A stretch of DNA of 64,000 nt. It comes from Chitinophaga silvisoli (GTDB lineage Bacteria > Bacteroidota > Bacteroidia > Chitinophagales > Chitinophagaceae). Under the pieces are notes generated by a model. It worked only from the letters and a program-made list of their open reading frames with translations. It did not search any database and was not told the origin of the DNA. This document shows, in pieces, positions 43,464 to 50,909 of the stretch. The stretch is from NCBI RefSeq assembly GCF_003412465.1, contig NZ_QTJV01000013.1, positions 62,001-126,000 of the forward strand, written 5' to 3'. Both the position numbers and the translations under genes were made by a program. Each line of letters starts with the position of its first letter. Position 1 is the stretch's first letter.

Positions 43464-43907
43464 CTACAAGGGTATTTTTTCTTTTTTTAAGTGTATAAAA
43501 CACGCTATTGCCAGGATAAGGGTGCAGGGGAAGGAAGATCCGGCTCCAAGAGGCGCAAGTGCCAGGAGGTAAATAATTGCCAGCAGCCATGCTACCCTGT
43601 TTTTGTAAAGGATGCCCAATCCTATAAAAAGCTGTAAGACCATCAAAATAAGAATATACAGGGTAATATGTACCAGGAACACCTGTCCAATCAGGTATTC
43701 ATAAACAGGAAGCGCGGCCAGCCATTCATAGATATTATATGCTTCCGGTCTGTAAACAGCCTGCCAGGCATTGACCAGTGCCGCGGTTAAAAATATGCAT
43801 CCAATAATAACCCGGCCCGTTCTTTTAAACCAGATGCTAATTAGTAAAATTAATAATGCTCCCGCATTAGAAACCAGGTATGCCGTTGAAAACAAATTCC
43901 CTCTCAT
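43464..43907 (-). CDS. Hypothetical four-helix membrane protein
   Basis: 147 residues with about four hydrophobic segments (ALLILLISIWF; VIIGCIFLTAALVNAW; VHITLYILILMVLQLFIGLG; WLLAIIYLLALAPLG). The helix pattern and PxGxGSSFP loop resemble small DoxX-like or DUF-type membrane proteins, but I cannot name a family. It follows the flavin-binding gene by 12 bases and is probably co-transcribed with it. Confidence 0.75.
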   Translation of the reverse strand: MRGNLFSTAYLVSNAGALLILLISIWFKRTGRVIIGCIFLTAALVNAWQAVYRPEAYNIYEWLAALPVYEYLIGQVFLVHITLYILILMVLQLFIGLGILYKNRVAWLLAIIYLLALAPLGAGSSFPCTLILAIACFIHLKKEKIPL

Positions 43908-43919
43908 AAAAATCGTTGA

Positions 43920-44384
43920 TTATAGATCTCCATGCTCATATCTCCCAGTCATTTCCTCAATGGTAATCCGGTAAATCACAGGCCGGATATTTGAGTTAAA
44001 ATGCCCATAATCGGCTCCCTCCTGCACGGGTTGAAGATGATGTACTTTTTCTGTTTCAGTGTACTGCAGCAACCTGCTCATGAGGTATTTCATTGAGTAA
44101 AACCGTTCTTTTTCGTCCAGGATCTCCTGGTATTGTCCCCAGATGATGACGCTTTCCCAGTGGGTCAAACTTGTAATAACATCTACTTCAAAACAAACCT
44201 GGGGATGGTTTCGCATCATATTAATTTTCATCCCTTCCGCAGAATGAGCGATGATGGCCTTCCCGTTGTAGGCATAACATACGGGCACTACCAGGACCCT
44301 GGAATTGCTACTGCAGCCTATTCTCCCCATCATATTCTGCTGCAGGATACTTTGCATTTGCCGGTCAGATAATTTCCCTATCAT
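43920..44384 (-). CDS. Pyridoxamine 5'-phosphate oxidase-family flavin-binding protein
   Basis: 154 residues, split beta-barrel flavin-binding fold. The FMN region MGRIGCSSNSRVLVVPVCYA with AYNGKAIIAHSAEGMKINM is the pattern seen in NimA-like and general stress flavoproteins. PHVCFEVD-type strand (HPQVCFEVDVI) and HWESVIIWGQYQEI follow. It may bind F420 or FMN and act on nitro compounds or in redox stress. Divergent from the PAS kinase. Members of this fold occur in the mycobacterial DosR regulon, which fits the neighbourhood. Confidence 0.85.
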   Translation of the reverse strand: MIGKLSDRQMQSILQQNMMGRIGCSSNSRVLVVPVCYAYNGKAIIAHSAEGMKINMMRNHPQVCFEVDVITSLTHWESVIIWGQYQEILDEKERFYSMKYLMSRLLQYTETEKVHHLQPVQEGADYGHFNSNIRPVIYRITIEEMTGRYEHGDL

Positions 44385-44617
44385 AACCCTATGTTTAGAG
44401 TCATAAGTTAGTCTGATTCGGGCCGAATAACATTAACATTGATCATAAGGAAAAATGATATTTTCCCCTATGAATTATCAAAATGAAATAAAATTTTCTA
44501 ATTTGGTGCTGATTTTTTGCTTTTGAAACGAACCATATATTCAAATTATAGCTAAACTAATAATTCTATCTTTCATTTTCCTTCAAAACCAGCCTTTATA
44601 TTTAAACGCAACTTGTT

Positions 44618-45757
44618 ATGAATGTTTTTAGTTCTACTCCGGAATTAGATTTAAATGCATTGTTCAATCATGCTTCCGTTGGAATCATGGTAACGGATGA
44701 AGAAGGTTATATCGTAAAGGCAAATCCATTTTTGCTAAAAATGTTTGCTTATGAACAGAGCGAATTGGAAGGCCGAAAGATTGAGGTACTGGTTCCAAGC
44801 AGGTATCATGCGGACCATGCCGCCCAAAGGGCTCATTACACATCCAAACCAGAAAAAAGAATGATGGGCCATGGCAAAGAATTTGAAGCTATTAAGAAAA
44901 ATGGCGAAATCTTCTTTGTGGAGGTGAGCCTGAGTCCACATTATCAAAACGGGCACAAATATATCACGGCCTTTGTAAATGACATCACCCTGCGCAAAAA
45001 AGCAGAATCCGAACTCCTGGAAGCAAAGGCCAAAGACCTGATCATGGAAGTCAATCTACTGCGGGAAATGCAGTTGAACGAGCTGAAGACGAAATTCGTC
45101 TCGATGGCCTCGCATGAGTTCAGAATTCCATTGAGCGCCATTCTTTCTTCCTCTTACCTGATATCGCAATACGGGCAAATAGGGAACTTTGAACAACAGG
45201 AAAAACATGTCAATAAAATAAAAAGTTCCGTCAGTGTGTTAACCGGCATCCTCAACAATTTCCTTTCTATTGAAAAAATTGAAGAAGGCAAGATTGAACC
45301 TTCTTATGCTGAAGTCAGCATTGCAGATTACCTTACTAATATCACTGAAGAAATCAGTCCTCTTACGAGCCCTGGGCAAACGGTAGTTTACCAGCATACC
45401 GGAGAGACCAACCTATATACAGATGTTGTGCTGCTGAGACATATTATTACCAACCTCCTGTCAAACGCAGTGAAGTTTTCGCCTAAGAATAAGAATGTTC
45501 ACCTGTTCAGTGTATGTACGGATACGGAACTGGAAATCAGGGTCGTGGATGAAGGCATAGGGATTCCTGCAGAGGCACAGGCGAATATTTTTGACAGGTT
45601 TTACAGGGCCGCAAATTCTATGAATATCCAGGGTACGGGATTGGGATTGAGTATTATAGCGAGTTATGTGAAGTTGCTGAAGGGGAGTATCACGTTTGAG
45701 AGTGTGGAAGGGAAAGGGACGACTTTTATTGTGCGTTTTGAGCGGTTTAATTCGTAA
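44618..45757 (+). CDS. PAS-domain sensor histidine kinase
   Basis: 379 residues, no membrane segments. A PAS domain covers 10-125 (FNHASVGIMVTDEEGYIVKA; ending AFVNDITLRKKAE), then a short coiled coil, the dimerisation H-box MASHEFRIPLSAI (H166), and the ATPase domain with the N box TNLLSNAVKFSP, G1 VVDEGIGIP and G2 GTGLGLSI. As a soluble PAS kinase it senses an internal signal such as redox state or a ligand. It is an orphan kinase at the end of a cluster with three true receivers, so it is the prime candidate to phosphorylate the receiver-Crp proteins. Confidence 0.92.
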   Translation: MNVFSSTPELDLNALFNHASVGIMVTDEEGYIVKANPFLLKMFAYEQSELEGRKIEVLVPSRYHADHAAQRAHYTSKPEKRMMGHGKEFEAIKKNGEIFFVEVSLSPHYQNGHKYITAFVNDITLRKKAESELLEAKAKDLIMEVNLLREMQLNELKTKFVSMASHEFRIPLSAILSSSYLISQYGQIGNFEQQEKHVNKIKSSVSVLTGILNNFLSIEKIEEGKIEPSYAEVSIADYLTNITEEISPLTSPGQTVVYQHTGETNLYTDVVLLRHIITNLLSNAVKFSPKNKNVHLFSVCTDTELEIRVVDEGIGIPAEAQANIFDRFYRAANSMNIQGTGLGLSIIASYVKLLKGSITFESVEGKGTTFIVRFERFNS

Positions 45758-45825
45758 AAATGCTACCCGGGACCAATCGGAATATATTGCAAAGCGCAAT
45801 AGAAACCTATCCATCGTAGTCTGCT

Positions 45826-45863
45826 AAAAAGCAAAAACCCCTTTATTGCGGTTTTTGCTTTTT
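45826..45863. terminator. Bidirectional terminator after the PAS kinase
   Basis: A 14-bp perfect stem, AAAAAGCAAAAACC (45826-45839) with GGTTTTTGCTTTTT (45850-45863), separates the convergent PAS kinase and ABC/peptidase genes. Both strands give U-tracts. Confidence 0.9.
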
Positions 45864-45877
45864 AATTAAGACTATAT

Positions 45878-48800
45878 TTAAATTTTAGTAACCATCTTAA
45901 ACAGGCTGTCAATTTTCTGTTTTTCTAATGGATTGCTTACTTTATAGAGTTCTTCGAGTAAACTCGTTGTCACGGGAACAGGATTGGGATAAATATGTTT
46001 CTTTAAAAAATGATTCAATGCTGTATTGACCCTCTCTTCACCTATCAGTTCGCTTAAATTATACATTACCACAAGTCCTTTTGAGTAATAGAGATGTGTA
46101 TTGTCAGGATTGACTTTATATAATGGTTCTTCCTGCGAAAATCCTCTTTCACTATAGTAGATCTGCCTGTGCATGGCTACTTTATCTATAACACTTTGCA
46201 TCCCGGTCGTATGTTTTGCCATCATTAGTTCCGTATACATCGCAAGCGTTTCGGTCAGCATTTTTGCGCCTTCCCTATCATCTGGGACCAACTGATTTGC
46301 ACCCCACCATTGATGCGACAGTTCATGCCCGGCCAGTTCATTAATAACATCCTGCTTTCTGTCGCCTGCAAGATTTGTATGAAAAATCATATTTTCAGTC
46401 ATGAATATTGTACCCGGGTAAGAGCTGCCTGCAAAACCAGTTGTAAATTGCGATACTTCGGCAAAACGTATAGTGTTAAAAGGATAAGTTCCGAAATTCT
46501 TCCTGCAATAATCCAATGTACCGGCAGCGTCAGTTAAAAGACGTTGGACGTTTTCGTAATGACGGGGGTAATAGTACACTTCTACATTTACCCCTTTGTA
46601 ATGAAGCCTTTGCACTTTATAGGCGGCAGAGGATATCCCAAAACGGAAAGGTACCGGGGATGTGGCATAGTAACTAAAATAATTACGATGCCCGGAAGAC
46701 CAGGTACCCCTCAGCTCTCCTATTCCAATGGCTGTCTGTCCGGCCGCTGTTCCAATTTTCAGATCAAGCGTAATGAAGTCCCGGGTATCCAGTCCGCTTT
46801 GCCCCAGTTGCTCCAATGGAGTAGGCATCCCTAATCTCCTTTTTCTTCTTTCAACAGGGCTATATATCTCCAGGTCTGATCTGTAGCCAAAAACAGGGAA
46901 GTAATTACTTAGCCGGATGAAACTTCCATTTTGTACAATGGCATTAAATGCTTTATGACCTACAAATGGGTTCCAGTGGTAATTGAAAGAAAAATGGAAG
47001 GATGCGGTATCTCCTGGTTGTAAAGCATTTCGAAGTAGCAGGAACCCCTTTTTCCCCCGGAAGAACACCTTTTCTCTGTTTGCAATAAGATATGCCTGAT
47101 CCACGGATACCTCCTCTTCAAAATTGACAAGAATACTATCTATAGATTTATTGCTTGTATTTTGTATAAAGTATACCGCATTTACACTGTACCTGTTATC
47201 CCCCGGATAAAGTTCTACATTAGCTGAAACATGCGTTATGGCTGGTTGTACCAGCTGATTATATCTGCGATAATTTTGCTCATAAGACTGCTGCCAGTCC
47301 AGCTTATTCTTCCCGGGAAGCGATGGATAATGGAGGTAGATAAAGATACCTGAAGCCAAACAGACCAGGACTGCAATAATCCTAAACGTCCGGCTCCGGA
47401 GATGAAAAACCAGGATAATACTGAAACCAAAAATCATTTTCCATAAGAATGCTGCAATGTAGTTGTCCCAACCATTCATCTCACTATATTTTCCTACATA
47501 AGCTTCGGCAAAACGAAGTAAGGGATGAGTGATTCCTATCGACTTACCCAATTTACCCGTCAGCAAATAAATTAATAAAACACTGACAGAAAATGCGATC
47601 CATTTGAATGGAATCACTTTATGTACCCATAATGTAATTCCAACACACAAGATCAGTGGAGTAACAATCAGTCCCAATAAAGTTGCATATACCTCCCAAT
47701 CAATATATAAGTACTGATACACAATCTGAAAGATAATACCGTTTATGATGATGAGTAAGGTAAATATAAAAATCACCAGGGATAGCGACATCCAGGCAGC
47801 CGCAAAGCCGAGTCTCCTGCCTGCAGGTGTACTATCTTCTATCAGATTGAACCTGCTCTCAGTACTTCGCCAGTATAATTCACCTGTATAAAATAAAGAC
47901 ACCAATAGCAGTATTCCAGGCAGGTCATATAATATCCGGTTAGCTAACAGGCCCGTTGTTACATATTGTTCCGGCAAACGGATCCCCCGGTCTATTCCAT
48001 CATAAAACTCCATAGACATGAAGAAAACAAGTGCCACAACAATCAATGTAAACGGCATACTTTTAAGTATCCATTTAAGGTCCATCCAGACCCTGCTTTT
48101 CAAGGTAAGCAGGCGATAATAATTTCTATTGGTGACAGTTAAAACAGGTTGAAATCTGAATGTATCGTTATGTAATAGTTCTATTGGTCTCCGCTTCCCT
48201 TGTTTAATACTTAGTGACAAACTCAAAAACTTCCATACAATCATCAGTAACACAATGCCTATAGCTAAATAAATAATCCTGTTAAGTAAAAGATTGCCGG
48301 TGAGTGTAATATATTGCCTGTTTTTTTGCTCAAGCACCCACGGATTGGTTTGCTCATAAAAGGCAGACAAACCAAATGGATCTAATATTGCTGCAATTGA
48401 CATTGCACCTGCCGATTGTGGCAAAGCTCCAGCCAGTAAGGGAGAACCGGAATACATCAGCAGGACCATATAGGTGATATATAGAAAGAGCCCTGCACAG
48501 TATACCATCAACTTATTTTTTGTGAGCCAGCCCATACCGCATACAAAAGAGGTGCAAAGAAAAAGATTCGGTAGTGCGATGAGGATGAGTGGTTGCAAAT
48601 ACGCTTTTAGCTGAAAGACACCATAAGCAACTTTATCCGGACAGGCAATTTGCCCTGCCATATATCCGGCAATTGTTACTATAAGCAACAGTGTTCCAAT
48701 GCCAAACACAGGCGAGAAGCGAGTGATTAGGTATTGTGACTTAGTCAAAGGAGTGGTATAAAGAATTTGACTAAAATATGCGTCAGCTTCCTGAAATAAT

Positions 48801-49024
48801 GTAAATGCGGCTACGATGGTAGTAGTAAAAATGCCTGTTAAACTTAAAAGACCGACCATACTACTGATAGCATAAGGTGAATTTACCAGTATATCGGCAG
48901 TTGTATTAAAAGTAAGTTGTTTATAGCCGATAAGAAAACCAGATACTGACAATATTATTAACATTATATAAGTTTCTGGTCGCCTGAAACAAGCGCGCAA
49001 TTCAAACTTTAATAAATGCTTCAT
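45878..49024 (-). CDS. ABC-2 permease fused to an M1-family aminopeptidase domain
   Basis: 1048 residues. Residues 1-560 contain about twelve hydrophobic helices of an ABC-2 type permease in two sets. From ~600 the chain is extracytoplasmic and ends in an M1 peptidase domain with HELSHQWW (H900, E901, H904) and Glu in MLTETLAMY (E925), spaced as in the Bacteroidota ABC/M1 fusion proteins. The usual GxMEN motif is changed (FAGSSYPGTIFMTEN). It should export and trim a peptide, or use the peptidase fold as a binding domain. The ATPase gene overlaps by four bases. Confidence 0.9.
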   Translation of the reverse strand: MKHLLKFELRACFRRPETYIMLIILSVSGFLIGYKQLTFNTTADILVNSPYAISSMVGLLSLTGIFTTTIVAAFTLFQEADAYFSQILYTTPLTKSQYLITRFSPVFGIGTLLLIVTIAGYMAGQIACPDKVAYGVFQLKAYLQPLILIALPNLFLCTSFVCGMGWLTKNKLMVYCAGLFLYITYMVLLMYSGSPLLAGALPQSAGAMSIAAILDPFGLSAFYEQTNPWVLEQKNRQYITLTGNLLLNRIIYLAIGIVLLMIVWKFLSLSLSIKQGKRRPIELLHNDTFRFQPVLTVTNRNYYRLLTLKSRVWMDLKWILKSMPFTLIVVALVFFMSMEFYDGIDRGIRLPEQYVTTGLLANRILYDLPGILLLVSLFYTGELYWRSTESRFNLIEDSTPAGRRLGFAAAWMSLSLVIFIFTLLIIINGIIFQIVYQYLYIDWEVYATLLGLIVTPLILCVGITLWVHKVIPFKWIAFSVSVLLIYLLTGKLGKSIGITHPLLRFAEAYVGKYSEMNGWDNYIAAFLWKMIFGFSIILVFHLRSRTFRIIAVLVCLASGIFIYLHYPSLPGKNKLDWQQSYEQNYRRYNQLVQPAITHVSANVELYPGDNRYSVNAVYFIQNTSNKSIDSILVNFEEEVSVDQAYLIANREKVFFRGKKGFLLLRNALQPGDTASFHFSFNYHWNPFVGHKAFNAIVQNGSFIRLSNYFPVFGYRSDLEIYSPVERRKRRLGMPTPLEQLGQSGLDTRDFITLDLKIGTAAGQTAIGIGELRGTWSSGHRNYFSYYATSPVPFRFGISSAAYKVQRLHYKGVNVEVYYYPRHYENVQRLLTDAAGTLDYCRKNFGTYPFNTIRFAEVSQFTTGFAGSSYPGTIFMTENMIFHTNLAGDRKQDVINELAGHELSHQWWGANQLVPDDREGAKMLTETLAMYTELMMAKHTTGMQSVIDKVAMHRQIYYSERGFSQEEPLYKVNPDNTHLYYSKGLVVMYNLSELIGEERVNTALNHFLKKHIYPNPVPVTTSLLEELYKVSNPLEKQKIDSLFKMVTKI

Positions 49025-49890
49025 GACAAAGACAGGTTGAAGTACACATCCTCTAACGATGGTTCTATTTGGTGAAAACCACTTCCCGGGTTAGTTGTTG
49101 CGTATATATGGAGAGATAGTTTGCCACTTGCCAGGCGCGCAGACAGAATTTTGTAATGTTCCTGGTAGTAAGGGAGATCTTGTTTATTTATAGTTAGCTG
49201 CCAGATTTTACCTTGAAGGATCCGTATAAAATCAGCTGGGTTTCCCTGGGCTATTATCCGCCCCTTGAACAGGACTGCCATTGCTGTGCAAAGGTCTTTT
49301 ATATCTTCAACCAGATGAGTTGCCAGTATGACGACTTTGTTCTCACCAATTTCACTAAGCAAGTTATTTAAGCGGTGACGTTCTTCAGGATCCAGGCCCG
49401 CGGCTGGTTCATCGACTATAAGAATTTTTGGATCGCCAAGCAATGCCTGTGCCACACCAAACCGTTGCCGCATACCGCCAGAAAAGGTATGTACTTCCTT
49501 GTTGCGTTCTGCATAAAGATTGGTTTTGTCCAGCAATGCCAATACCTGTTCCTTACGTGTGCCAGCGTGGATAAGTCCCTTTAGTATAGCAATGTGCGTT
49601 AAAAGTTCATAGGCAGACACTTTGGGATAAACACCAAAATCCTGCGGTAAAAAACCCAGCTGCTTTTTTATATTTTCAGGATGTTTAATCACGTCCTGTC
49701 CGTTAAAAAGAATTTGTCCCTGATCCGGTTTTAGTAACCCGGCAATTGTTTTCATAAATGATGATTTGCCGGCACCATTTGGACCCAGCAGGCCAAACAT
49801 ACCATCGTTGAGATCCAGGGATATATTTTCATAGGCTATTACCCCGCTGCTATATACTTTGCTTAAATTTTTAATCGATAAGGCATTCAT
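49021..49890 (-). CDS. ABC transporter ATP-binding protein
   Basis: 289 residues: Walker A GPNGAGKSS, Q-loop in LPQDFGVYPKVSAYELL, signature FSGGMRQR, Walker B ILIVDEPAAGLD and the H-loop in ILATHLVED. It powers the permease/M1 fusion encoded next (ATGA overlap). The LPQDFGVYP form is typical of the ATPases partnering these fusions. Confidence 0.95.
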   Translation of the reverse strand: MNALSIKNLSKVYSSGVIAYENISLDLNDGMFGLLGPNGAGKSSFMKTIAGLLKPDQGQILFNGQDVIKHPENIKKQLGFLPQDFGVYPKVSAYELLTHIAILKGLIHAGTRKEQVLALLDKTNLYAERNKEVHTFSGGMRQRFGVAQALLGDPKILIVDEPAAGLDPEERHRLNNLLSEIGENKVVILATHLVEDIKDLCTAMAVLFKGRIIAQGNPADFIRILQGKIWQLTINKQDLPYYQEHYKILSARLASGKLSLHIYATTNPGSGFHQIEPSLEDVYFNLSLS

Positions 49891-49970
49891 AAATTGAAGA
49901 AGTTTTAGAAAAGCGATATCCTGTCCTGCTCATGGAGAGGATGTAATTAGGCTTTGATCCTGTAAATGGT

Positions 49971-50180
49971 TTATTGTTCGGCTACATATTCAAGGATATC
50001 GCCAGGTTGACAATCAAGCGCCTTGCATATTGCTTCAAGCGTATCAAAGCGAATACCCCTGGCCTTACCTGTTTTTAGGATAGATAGATTAGCTGTAGTA
50101 ATACCCACTATTTCAGCCAGTTCTTTGCTTTGCATTTTGCGCTTAGCCAGCATAACATCAACATTGATAATAATAGGCAT
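49971..50180 (-). CDS. Small XRE/Cro-CI HTH regulator
   Basis: 69 residues, nearly all HTH: VMLAKRKMQSKELAEIVGIT, SILKTGKARGIRFDTLEAIC, LDCQPGDILEYV. This is the YozG-like type that is nearly always next to a DUF2975 membrane protein, as here (one base apart). It probably represses its own operon and perhaps the ABC/M1 genes downstream. Similar pairs control differentiation or peptide-related genes. Confidence 0.92.
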   Translation of the reverse strand: MPIIINVDVMLAKRKMQSKELAEIVGITTANLSILKTGKARGIRFDTLEAICKALDCQPGDILEYVAEQ

Positions 50181-50181
50181 T

Positions 50182-50694
50182 TTATATAATTAAGTCCTGA
50201 TCGTTTTGTAATTTGATTCCCTGCTCAAAAATGGCAGCAATGAAATAAGCAAATACACCCAATATAGCATGTAAAATCACCAATATTCCTACAACCTTGT
50301 CAATACTATAAAATGGAGAGATCACCAGTGATGCTGTCAATGGCAATAACATGTTTGACTGATAAAACCTTTTCAGCTGCCGGATGCCATAGGTAGTAAA
50401 AAGTTTAGGTTGCAGAAATACATAAAATATATTACTCACCAGGAAAAAAAACAACGCGTATAAACCTAACAGGCAGAGAAATCCTATGATATAGCCAGCA
50501 TTATATTCTCCAAGCAGGAAAGGATAATGCGTGAATGGATAGCAGACTTCGAAACGTGTCTCCTGCTCATTTAGGTTTAACGACCATCCTGTACCAAGCG
50601 CTATTGAGGAAAGGGCGAATGCAAAAAGATACCCTAATGAAGTAATCCTTGTTATAATAAATAACAACCTGGAAACAATACGAACAGTTTTCAT
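50182..50694 (-). CDS. DUF2975 membrane protein
   Basis: 170 residues with four hydrophobic helices (LLFIITRITSLGYLFAFALS; YIIGFLCLLGLYALFFFLVSN; LLPLTASLVISPFYSI; VVGILVILHAILGVFAYFIA). The FYSIDKVVG and FEQGIKLQNDQDLII end are characteristic of DUF2975 (the C-terminal ALF-x-x-G-x-x-LQ-x-(E/D)-x-DLTI motif). It is partnered with the XRE regulator and may sequester or modulate it at the membrane. Function is otherwise unknown. Confidence 0.9.
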   Translation of the reverse strand: MKTVRIVSRLLFIITRITSLGYLFAFALSSIALGTGWSLNLNEQETRFEVCYPFTHYPFLLGEYNAGYIIGFLCLLGLYALFFFLVSNIFYVFLQPKLFTTYGIRQLKRFYQSNMLLPLTASLVISPFYSIDKVVGILVILHAILGVFAYFIAAIFEQGIKLQNDQDLII

Positions 50695-50722
50695 ATACAG
50701 TCATTTTACCCTACCAAAATAC

Positions 50723-50751
50723 AATTAATTATCGTAAAACAATAATTAATT
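50723..50751. promoter_or_regulatory. AT-rich inverted repeat upstream of the DUF2975/XRE operon
   Basis: AATTAATTAT (50723-50732) and ATAATTAATT (50742-50751) are exact inverted arms with a 9-bp spacer, about 30-60 bp upstream of the operon start. A candidate operator for the XRE protein, though AT-rich sequence forms such repeats easily. Confidence 0.45.
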
Positions 50752-50909
50752 TAAATTAAATGATAACTCGCCTCATGATCCCCTTCCAGCAAAATTTCCG
50801 CTATGTTATGTAATAAAGCACCTTAAATTTGACTGGATAACCCTAAATTATTCCAGTATTTCTCCAGAATAGCCTTTCATTTTTGCACCTGTAAACATAA
50901 CTCGTGTAT

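Noticed and set aside
44440..44500. TGATCA and TGATATTTTCC sequences before the PAS kinase as further Fnr-like boxes
   Set aside because: Neither keeps the TGAT-N4-ATCA spacing, so I did not add them to the motif set.
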